DNA of 20,743 nucleotides from Chitinophaga pinensis (lineage in GTDB: Bacteria; Bacteroidota; Bacteroidia; Chitinophagales; Chitinophagaceae), in contig CAMBGO010000014.1 in the NCBI GenBank assembly GCA_945866165.1, positions 1 to 20,743 on the forward strand, in the 5' to 3' direction. The position numbers and the translations under genes were made by a program. This document shows positions 14,831 through 20,743 of the stretch, piece by piece (positions within the stretch are counted from its first letter, which is position 1; the number at the start of each line of letters is the position of its first letter). A model generated the notes under the pieces. That model was not told the origin of the DNA. It did not search any database and saw only the letters and a list, made by a program, of their open reading frames with translations.

Positions 14831-15604
14831 CTACTCAGCTATTCTTTCTAAAATCGAATCCCAAAGAGCGATTCTTACTTTTAGTGCCTGAGAAACTGCT
14901 TGCGTAGCTTCTTTCCATTTTTGTTCATCATCTCCACAGAGTTCCATGGTCATTTGATGGGCTAAGTCTGCATGATGACCGCCATCCACTTCAATATGTC
15001 TTTCAATATAGTATTGGAAGATGTCTACTTTATCAGGAAACTGTTTTTTGAGTTCTTTGATCAAGCTGATGAACATATCTGGGATGAGGTCTTCACGACC
15101 GAAAGTGAAAACAGCAGCCATAAGATGTGGCTTATTGGTTGCAATGGTTTGAAAGGTATATGACATGAATTGTCTCGCTCCTTCAGGTATAGTATTCGAT
15201 TGCAGGCACTCATCGATTGACTTACCTTGAATTAATTCTTGGGTCAACAAACTAATTGGTTTTGTATCTGCACCTGCTTGTTGCATGGCTTTTAAATACA
15301 ATTCAAAATGGCTCATTCTATTACCATGCTGATCCACATCGCTCTCTTCACCCGTAACGATTTCATTGATCAGGTAGCGTGTGCCTGCATTTCCAACAGG
15401 CATCCATGGCAGGCTAACGCATGTTAAATTTATTTGCAATGCCTTTAGTAACGACATGAAATCCCATACAGCATAGATATGGCTTTCCATGAATAATTTG
15501 AGTTGATCCAGGTTTTTGATACCGGCATATACTGGGTGATTAACCAATTGACTTCTTAAAGGAGCTATTTCCAATTCGAGTTCAGATAAGTATTTGTTTT
15601 GCAT
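14831..15604 (-). CDS. DUF3050 domain protein, heme-oxygenase-like all-helical fold, 257 aa
   Basis: The whole protein fits DUF3050: LRSQLVNHPVYAGIKNLDQL, the signature LFMESHIYAVWDFMSLLKAL (37-56), LINEIVTGEESD (78-89), SHFELYLKAM (98-107), MAAVFTFGREDLIPDMF (162-178) and IERHIEVDGGHHADLA (200-215). Acidic and histidine residues at regular helical spacing (E40, H42, E87, H99, E171, E201, H203, D207, H210, H211) suggest a metal-binding helical bundle like the heme-oxygenase-like diiron oxidases; which of them bind metal is inference. No signal peptide is seen. The function is unknown. It follows the beta-oxidation gene by 193 nt, with a hairpin and an own promoter candidate in between, so it is probably a separate transcript. 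Confidence 0.82.
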   Translation of the reverse strand: MQNKYLSELELEIAPLRSQLVNHPVYAGIKNLDQLKLFMESHIYAVWDFMSLLKALQINLTCVSLPWMPVGNAGTRYLINEIVTGEESDVDQHGNRMSHFELYLKAMQQAGADTKPISLLTQELIQGKSIDECLQSNTIPEGARQFMSYTFQTIATNKPHLMAAVFTFGREDLIPDMFISLIKELKKQFPDKVDIFQYYIERHIEVDGGHHADLAHQMTMELCGDDEQKWKEATQAVSQALKVRIALWDSILERIAE

Positions 15605-15620
15605 GTTTAAGTTTGAGGCG

Positions 15621-15648
15621 CAAAACTATGTGAGAGAATTGATCTCAA
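15621..15648 (-). promoter_or_regulatory. Predicted promoter of the DUF3050 gene
   Basis: On the minus strand TTG (15648-15646) is followed after 17 nt by TAGTTTTG (15628-15621), an exact TAnnTTTG. The implied leader is only about 10 nt, which is short, so confidence is moderate. Confidence 0.4.
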
Positions 15649-15704
15649 CCCTTTTTGTTTAAGCAAGAAAGATGAATATGACAATTATTTGACGAATGCA
15701 AAAT

Positions 15705-15732
15705 ATCCCCGTCCTCTGCGAGAGACGGGGAT
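15705..15732 (-). terminator. Hairpin after the beta-oxidation gene, possible terminator
   Basis: ATCCCCGTC (15705-15713) and GACGGGGAT (15724-15732) form a 9-bp stem, extended inside by TCT/AGA with one bulged C and loop GCG. On the minus strand it is followed by ATTTTG, a weak U-tract, 66 nt after the stop of the beta-oxidation gene. Confidence 0.5.
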
Positions 15733-15784
15733 GGGAAAATAAATTACGATAGACGGAGATGGGAATGACTGTGTTGGGAATGAC
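15723..15784. repeat. Short direct repeats near the end of the beta-oxidation gene
   Basis: AGACGGGGATGGGAA (15723-15737) recurs as AGACGGAGATGGGAA (15751-15765), with one mismatch. GGGAATGAC occurs at 15761-15769 and 15776-15784. This looks like a decayed dispersed repeat attached to the hairpin at 15705. Confidence 0.6.
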
Positions 15785-15797
15785 GGTGAAAGGGAAT

Positions 15798-18185
15798 TTA
15801 ATTTCTTACTGGCTTACCCGCCTTTAGCACACTTTGAATACGCTCCAGGGTTTTTCGCTCACCGCATAAACTTAAAAAAGCTTCGCGCTCAAGATCGAGC
15901 AAATATTGTTCAGTTACCAAAGTCGGTTCACTGAGGTCTCCCCCACACATTACGTGTGCAAGTTTCCTGGCAACCACCGCATCATGCTGAGTTGCATATC
16001 CTGCCTGCTCCATGCCATGCACACCAGCCAATAGTGCACCTAGTCCTGTTCTACCCAAAACCTTTATATCCTTGCGCTGAAGCGGCATGGTATAACCACT
16101 GCTGTATAATTCTATAACTGATTTTTTTGCTTCACCAATGCGCCTGCCTTGGTTCATCACAATTTCATCTTGTCCCTTGCGCATGATTCCCAACTGAAAA
16201 GCTTCAGCTGCTGAAGTGGCAACCTTCGCCGTTGCGATGGTGATGAAACGATTTTTTAAGGTGATGGTTTCGGGCTCGTCTTCATGCATTTCATCTGCTG
16301 CACGCAACACAAACTCTTTGGTTCCACCACCACCTGGTATCAATCCAACCCCCAACTCAACCAATCCAATATAAGTTTCCGCTGCAGCACATATTTTATC
16401 AGCATGCAAACTCATTTCACAGGCACCACCAAGGGATAGCGCATGCGGTGCCACCACGACTGGCACAGATGAATACCTTACACGCATCATCGTATTTTGA
16501 AACATCCGAATGGCCATGTCCAACTCATCATACTCCTGCTCAATTGCTAGCATAAAAATCATTCCAACATTGGCACCTGCAGAAAAATTATTTCCTTCAT
16601 TGGCAATAACCAACCCTTTATATTTTTCTTCTGCAAGCGAAATACTTTTTTGAATGCCTTCCAACACCTCACCTCCAATGCTACCCATCTTCGTATACCA
16701 TTCCAATCCCAACACATCATCACCGAGGTGATATGTTCTGCAAGCACTATTCTTCCAAGCAGTTTGTCCTTCAAAATTTTTCATCACAATGAACGCTTCT
16801 TCTTGTCCAGCTGCTGTAGTGGATTCCAGTGCTTTGGTGATTGGAGAATAAGCATATTTTTTCCCTTCTTTCACAGTGAAAAAAGTTTTATACCCCAACT
16901 GCAGCATTTCTTCAACCCAAGGCGCCACTGCATGACCGGCCTTCTTCATTTCTGCAATTGTTTTTTCTACCCCCAACAGATCCCATGATTCAAATGCACC
17001 AATCTCCCAACCAAAGCCGGCCATCATGGCGTCATCAATGCTATAAATGGAATTTGATATTTCAGGAACACGGTGTGAAATGTAAGAGAACAGATTGTAA
17101 TGAAACAAGCGATAAAATTCACCTGCCTTATCTGGAGAAGCACAAAGCATTTTGATGCGGGTTCCAAGATCATCAATTGGCTTGACTGCATCAATGGAAG
17201 CAAATTTTGGTTTCTTTCTCGGACCATATTCCATCGTCTTGGGATCCAATGTGAGGATCTCTTTTTCTCCCTTGTCGTTTTTGGTCTTCTTGAAAAATCC
17301 TTGTCCCGTTTTATCTCCCAACCACTTATTCTCTACAATTTTTTCCAACCAAGAAGGAATGGCAAATTGCTGTCTGGCTTCATCATCAGGACAATTTTCA
17401 AACACTCCTTTTGCAACACGCACAAGCGTATCAATGCCCACCACATCTGCTGTGCGGAAGGTGGCAGATTTCGGACGACCAATAATAGGACCAGTCAATG
17501 CATCCAATTCATCAATACCAAATCCCATTTTTTCCATGGTACCAAAAAGTGACATGATACCAAATATGCCTATGCGGTTTGCAATAAATGCAGGGGTGTC
17601 TTTACACAATACGGTTGTCTTGCCCAAGTATAGATCACCATATTGCATAAGAAAATCAATAACCCATTTTTCTGTATGTGCTGTTGGAATAATTTCTAAC
17701 AATCTTAGGTATCGTGGAGGATTGAAAAAGTGTGCGCCACAAAAATGCTTTTTAAAATCATCCGTCCGTCCTTCTGCCATCATGTTGATGGGAATACCAG
17801 AGGTGTTAGATGTAATGAGGGTGCCGGGTTTTCTATATTTTTCTACCTTTTCAAAAAGTTGCTGTTTGATATCTAGTCGTTCTACTACTACTTCCACAAT
17901 CCAATCGCAATCAGCAATCTTGGAAAGATCATCATCAAAATTTCCGATGGTAATTTTTTTCACCACATCTTTTGTATAGACGGGAGAAGGGTTTGATTTA
18001 ATGGCTGACTGAAGTGCATCATTCACCAACTTATTACGTTTCAACTTATTTGTCTCTGCTGTGGCATCAGGAGAAACGATGTCAAGCAACAGTACAGGCA
18101 ATCCAATTCCTGCAAAATGACAAGCAATTCGGGAGCCCATTACACCGGAGCCAAGGACAGCAATTTTTTTTATTGTTGGTTTCAT
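15798..18185 (-). CDS. Bifunctional 3-hydroxyacyl-CoA dehydrogenase / enoyl-CoA hydratase, FadN type, 795 aa
   Basis: Catalyses hydration of enoyl-CoA and NAD-dependent oxidation of the 3-hydroxyacyl-CoA in fatty-acid beta-oxidation. The dehydrogenase comes first: Rossmann motif VLGSGVMGSRIA (10-21; G12, G14, G17), SNTSGIPI (126-133), catalytic H152 and E164 in HFFNPPRYLRLLEII, and DTPAFIANRIG. The hydratase follows, at about 480-700: GNNFSAGANVGM for the oxyanion hole, then SLGGACEMSLHAD and GLVELGVGLIPGGGG, which place both catalytic glutamates (E590, E610) 20 apart, as in active hydratases. This order, dehydrogenase before hydratase, is that of Bacillus FadN and opposite to E. coli FadB. 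Both halves look active. No thiolase or acyl-CoA dehydrogenase gene follows within the window, unlike the usual operon. Confidence 0.93.
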   Translation of the reverse strand: MKPTIKKIAVLGSGVMGSRIACHFAGIGLPVLLLDIVSPDATAETNKLKRNKLVNDALQSAIKSNPSPVYTKDVVKKITIGNFDDDLSKIADCDWIVEVVVERLDIKQQLFEKVEKYRKPGTLITSNTSGIPINMMAEGRTDDFKKHFCGAHFFNPPRYLRLLEIIPTAHTEKWVIDFLMQYGDLYLGKTTVLCKDTPAFIANRIGIFGIMSLFGTMEKMGFGIDELDALTGPIIGRPKSATFRTADVVGIDTLVRVAKGVFENCPDDEARQQFAIPSWLEKIVENKWLGDKTGQGFFKKTKNDKGEKEILTLDPKTMEYGPRKKPKFASIDAVKPIDDLGTRIKMLCASPDKAGEFYRLFHYNLFSYISHRVPEISNSIYSIDDAMMAGFGWEIGAFESWDLLGVEKTIAEMKKAGHAVAPWVEEMLQLGYKTFFTVKEGKKYAYSPITKALESTTAAGQEEAFIVMKNFEGQTAWKNSACRTYHLGDDVLGLEWYTKMGSIGGEVLEGIQKSISLAEEKYKGLVIANEGNNFSAGANVGMIFMLAIEQEYDELDMAIRMFQNTMMRVRYSSVPVVVAPHALSLGGACEMSLHADKICAAAETYIGLVELGVGLIPGGGGTKEFVLRAADEMHEDEPETITLKNRFITIATAKVATSAAEAFQLGIMRKGQDEIVMNQGRRIGEAKKSVIELYSSGYTMPLQRKDIKVLGRTGLGALLAGVHGMEQAGYATQHDAVVARKLAHVMCGGDLSEPTLVTEQYLLDLEREAFLSLCGERKTLERIQSVLKAGKPVRN

Positions 18186-18200
18186 ATATAAGATGTTATA

Positions 18201-18365
18201 AATCAGAAGTCAGAATTCAGGAATCAGGAATCAGAATTCAGGGTTAAAAGTAGTTGTTTAATAGGTCAATAAATCTCGATATAAAATTAGCACATTCAAT
18301 TTAATCAACTTAAGTAAGTCTTCTGAATCCTGACGTCTGACTTCTGTCGTCTGTCATCTGACGTC
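18201..18365. repeat. Inverted array of imperfect 7-bp repeats, locus 2
   Basis: Six units (18201-18242, type AATCAGA or ATTCAGG) and six units (18324-18365, type TGACGTC, TGACTTC, TGTCGTC) flank an 81-nt AT-rich spacer. The right arm stops 2 nt from the metG stop codon. A 24-nt segment on the minus strand (18353-18330) matches locus 1 (9534-9557) at 23 of 24 positions, so the two arrays are related. Relative to the preceding gene the order is the same in both: GACGTCA-type arm first, TGA-type arm second. Confidence 0.88.
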
Positions 18366-18367
18366 TG

Positions 18368-20479
18368 TTAAGAAACCTTACTTCCTGCAGGAATTGCATT
18401 TTCAGGCTGAACAAAATGCAGCTTTCCTTCTTTGTCTTCTGCCATCAGGATCATGCCATTGCTTTCAACGCCACGCAGCATGCGGGGTGCGAGGTTTGCA
18501 ACTACCACCACTTGTTTTCCAACAATTTCTTCCGGTTGAAAATACATGGCGATGCCAGATAGTATGGTTCTTTTTTCAAATCCAAGGTCAATCTCTAATT
18601 GCAATAACTTATCCGCCTTGGGGACTTTCTGTGCTGATAGAATAATTCCTGTTTTCAAATCTATTTTACCAAAATCATCAAAAACGATTTCAGGTTTCAA
18701 TTGATTCTCTGCTGGTTTTGATTCTTCAGCTTTTTCATTTTCCTGCATAGCACCTGATTTAAGTTTTTCTATTTGAAATGCGATTTCTTCATCTTCGATT
18801 TTTCTGAACAGCAATTGTGGTTCGCGTAAATTATAACCAACACTGAGCAGTTTCATGCTACCCGCATTTTCCCAATCCAACAATTTCTCAACCACCTTCA
18901 TCATATAACATAACTTTTTTGAAGTTGCAGGCAAAAATGGATTGATGAGAATGGCGAGGTTGGCAGTCAGTTGCAAACAATGGTGCATGCAATTATCAAT
19001 CAATTGTTGGTTAGCAGGATTTTCAGCAATTGTTTTTGCAAGGATCCATGGTTCTTTTTCCTGCATGTATTTATTTCCCTTTCGTGCAAGGTCAATTACA
19101 TCAAATAGTGATTCTCTGAATTTGTAATTTTCTAAAGAATGTTCAACCTTGTTTTTTATGTCAAGTATATCTTGTGCAAGTTGACTGTCTTTCTCATCGG
19201 CAAGAGCGGCATGAAATGTAGGAACTTTGCCATTGCATAATTTATGCATCAACACAAATGTGCGGTTCACATAATTTCCGAAGATAGAAACCAATTCACT
19301 GTTCACTGCATCTTGAAAACCTTTCCAGGTGAATTCACTGTCTTTACTCTCCGGCGCTATTTGCGTGAGATAATATCGCAACATGTCAACACATTGCTCA
19401 CCCCCATTTTCCTTTTTTACAAAGTCGTTGATATAATCACGCATTTCAAGTTTCCAGTTTCTGCTGGTGCTCATTTTATCTCCTTCCAAGTTCAAGAACT
19501 CATTGGCCGGAACATTGGTGGGGAGTATGTTTCCATGCAACTTCAACATCACCGGAAAAATAATGCAATGAAATACGATATTGTCTTTCCCAATGAAATG
19601 AACCAATTGTGTATCCTCTTCATACCAATAGGGCTTCCAATCTTTTTTGCTATTAATGGCCCATTGCTTGGTTGCAGAAATATATCCAATCGGTGCATCG
19701 AACCAAACATAAAGTACTTTTCCTTTAGCATCTTCGAGAGGTACTTGAATGCCCCAGTTAAGGTCGCGGGTAACAGCTCTTGATTGCAATCCGCCATCAA
19801 TCCAGCTTTTACATTGACCAAGAACAGAAGCACGCCAATCATCTTTGTGTTGATCCAGGATCCATTCACGTAAAAAAGATTCATGCTTTGCCAATGGTAA
19901 ATACCAGTGTGTCGTTTTCTTTTTAACCGGTTTATTACCACTGATGGTGCTCACAGGATTAATTAATTCATCTGGGCTTAAAGCCGTTCCGCATGTTTCA
20001 CATTGATCTCCAAAAGCCCGATCGCTTTTGCAATGCGGACAGGTTCCTTTAATGTATCTATCAGCTAAAAAAGTATCAGAGGCTGCATCATAATATTGTT
20101 CTGTTTCTTTTGTTTCCAATTCACCACGTTCGTGCAGGTAGGTAAAAAATTCCCTTGACGTTTCATGGTGAAGGGGGTCTGAAGTGCGGTGGTAAATATC
20201 AAAGCTGATTTGAAGATCCGCAAAATCCGACTCCATTGCAGCATGGTATTTGTCGATGATGGCCTGCGGAGTAGTACCTTCTTTCATCGCTTGTATTGGA
20301 ATAGCAGTTCCATGTTCATCGCTGCCACAAACAAACACCACATCTCTTTTTTGTGCACGCAAGTACCTAACATAAATATCTGCGGGAATATAGGCTCCTG
20401 CCAAGTGACCAATATGTTTTAATCCATTGGCGTATGGCAAGGCGCTGGTAACAAGGTATCTTTTCGGCTGCTGCTTCAT
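18368..20479 (-). CDS. metG: Methionyl-tRNA synthetase with C-terminal tRNA-binding domain, 703 aa
   Basis: Charges tRNA-Met. Class I synthetase motifs: YANGLKHIGHLAGAY with HIGH at 22-25, FVCGSDEHGTAI (49-60), KMSTS (335-339) for the KMSKS loop, and WFDAPIGYISAT (259-270). A four-cysteine zinc site lies at C147, C150, C160 and C163 (CPHC and CETC). After the anticodon-binding helices, a linker rich in Glu and Lys leads to a C-terminal EMAPII/Trbp111-like domain, about residues 590-703 (FGKIDLKTGIILSAQKVPKA, VVVANLAPRMLRGVESNGMI), which dimerises the enzyme and binds tRNA. I start at the ATG 20479: an 11-codon extension from a TTG at 20512 is possible, but lacks family similarity and would overlap the candidate promoter boxes. 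An array of 7-bp repeats begins 2 nt after the stop. Confidence 0.96.
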   Translation of the reverse strand: MKQQPKRYLVTSALPYANGLKHIGHLAGAYIPADIYVRYLRAQKRDVVFVCGSDEHGTAIPIQAMKEGTTPQAIIDKYHAAMESDFADLQISFDIYHRTSDPLHHETSREFFTYLHERGELETKETEQYYDAASDTFLADRYIKGTCPHCKSDRAFGDQCETCGTALSPDELINPVSTISGNKPVKKKTTHWYLPLAKHESFLREWILDQHKDDWRASVLGQCKSWIDGGLQSRAVTRDLNWGIQVPLEDAKGKVLYVWFDAPIGYISATKQWAINSKKDWKPYWYEEDTQLVHFIGKDNIVFHCIIFPVMLKLHGNILPTNVPANEFLNLEGDKMSTSRNWKLEMRDYINDFVKKENGGEQCVDMLRYYLTQIAPESKDSEFTWKGFQDAVNSELVSIFGNYVNRTFVLMHKLCNGKVPTFHAALADEKDSQLAQDILDIKNKVEHSLENYKFRESLFDVIDLARKGNKYMQEKEPWILAKTIAENPANQQLIDNCMHHCLQLTANLAILINPFLPATSKKLCYMMKVVEKLLDWENAGSMKLLSVGYNLREPQLLFRKIEDEEIAFQIEKLKSGAMQENEKAEESKPAENQLKPEIVFDDFGKIDLKTGIILSAQKVPKADKLLQLEIDLGFEKRTILSGIAMYFQPEEIVGKQVVVVANLAPRMLRGVESNGMILMAEDKEGKLHFVQPENAIPAGSKVS

Positions 20480-20499
20480 TTCAATTATTTCGTACCAGG

Positions 20500-20517
20500 C
20501 AAAAATAACCAAATGTA
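20500..20517 (-). promoter_or_regulatory. Candidate -7 promoter boxes of metG
   Basis: On the minus strand, TACATTTG (20517-20510) and TATTTTTG (20507-20500) both match TAnnTTTG, 20 to 30 nt before the ATG. Neither has a clear TTG at the -33 distance. TACATTTG shares the 12-mer TCAATACATTTG with the box before the BNR-protein gene. Confidence 0.3.
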
Positions 20518-20597
20518 TTGAATGAGCTTAGCTAGTTTTTGGCACTAAAGTTTTCAAAATATGGAATATATATTGAAGTGTAGTTTACATTTACAAT

Positions 20598-20743
20598 ATG
20601 AAAAAACCTCCTTTTTTAAAGCCCGGTGATACCATTGGAATATGTTGTCCTGCCGGATACATGTCGGCCGAGAAGGCAGACCAATGCATTCGCACCCTGA
20701 AAAGTTGGGGTTTTAGGGTGAAAAAAGGAAAAACGATTGGGGG
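20598..20743 (+). CDS. S66-family LD-carboxypeptidase (LdcA/MccF type), N-terminal fragment (cut by window edge)
   Basis: Forty-eight codons from the ATG at 20598 read MKKPPFLKPGDTIGICCPAG, then YMSAEKADQCIRTLKSWGFR and VKKGKTIGG. The opening LKPGDTIGIxxPAG, followed by a helix and WGFxVxxG, is the hallmark of peptidase S66, which includes murein tetrapeptide LD-carboxypeptidases (cell-wall recycling) and MccF (microcin self-immunity). The catalytic Ser-Glu-His residues lie beyond the window. No signal peptide is seen. It diverges from metG with a gap of 118 nt. Which S66 branch it belongs to cannot be decided from this fragment. Confidence 0.85.
   Translation, partial: MKKPPFLKPGDTIGICCPAGYMSAEKADQCIRTLKSWGFRVKKGKTIG

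Noticed and set aside
17152..17979. Open frame of 275 codons on the plus strand inside the beta-oxidation gene
   Set aside because: It lies antisense to a gene with clear catalytic motifs, has low-complexity composition and no family pattern; a shadow frame.
19244..19783. Open frame of 179 codons on the plus strand inside metG
   Set aside because: Antisense to well-conserved synthetase sequence, including the KMSTS region; no recognisable protein pattern.
20480..20512. N-terminal extension of metG from a TTG at 20512
   Set aside because: The 11 extra residues do not resemble the family, and the ATG at 20479 directly precedes the conserved KRYLVTSALPYANG start.
20539..20555. Sigma-54-like promoter (TTGGCAC) before the S66 peptidase gene
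   Set aside because: The -12 part reads TTTTC rather than TTGC, and sigma-54 control is not expected for this gene; a chance match.
1..20743. A new multigene defence, secretion or biosynthetic system
   Set aside because: Every long gene belongs to a recognisable family with housekeeping or envelope roles, and gene spacing does not suggest a dedicated cluster; only the non-coding repeats remain unexplained.

Overview
The window looks like an ordinary stretch of chromosome from a Bacteroidota bacterium, probably of the Chitinophagaceae or a close relative. Reasons: AT-rich DNA, TAnnTTTG-type promoter boxes, few Shine-Dalgarno sites, and typical gene families (a DUF5916/CBM9 outer-membrane protein, a very large BNR/sortilin-like secreted protein, a GH109 enzyme with a Tat signal, a long LptF/LptG permease, a START-like protein next to ffh). 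No phage, transposase, tRNA, rRNA or CRISPR array is visible.

Layout. Positions 1-75 are the first 25 codons of ffh (minus). A START-like protein gene (415-792), an LPS-export permease (954-2408) and a Tat-exported Fe/Mn superoxide dismutase (2419-3147) follow on the plus strand; the last two form a tight pair behind a good Bacteroidota promoter and a leader hairpin. Next on the plus strand are an M20 peptidase (3346-4704), the Hsp15-like S4 protein (4728-5111) and trmD (5216-5899). The stop codon of trmD directly abuts that of a convergent lysophospholipid acyltransferase gene (5900-7156, minus). Then come a DUF5916 protein (7293-9518) and a GH109 enzyme (9691-11094), separated by an array of 7-bp repeats. 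A strong bidirectional terminator separates GH109 from a run of minus-strand genes: a sortilin/BNR-repeat protein (11206-14337), a DUF3050 protein (14831-15604), a FadN-type bifunctional beta-oxidation enzyme (15798-18185) and methionyl-tRNA synthetase (18368-20479). The start of an S66 LD-carboxypeptidase gene (20598 onward, plus) diverges from metG at the right edge.

The genes are mostly housekeeping (protein targeting, tRNA modification and charging, LPS export, lipid synthesis and breakdown) plus cell-envelope or secreted proteins. I see no multigene system that would count as new. The least-explained material is non-coding: (1) two homologous arrays of imperfect 7-bp repeats arranged as inverted arms just after stop codons (9529-9652 and 18201-18365); (2) a 350-bp mosaic of repeats at 14461-14810, in which an almost identical 39-bp hairpin-forming segment interrupts the same point of a second repeat type twice, with an uninterrupted copy lying between them.
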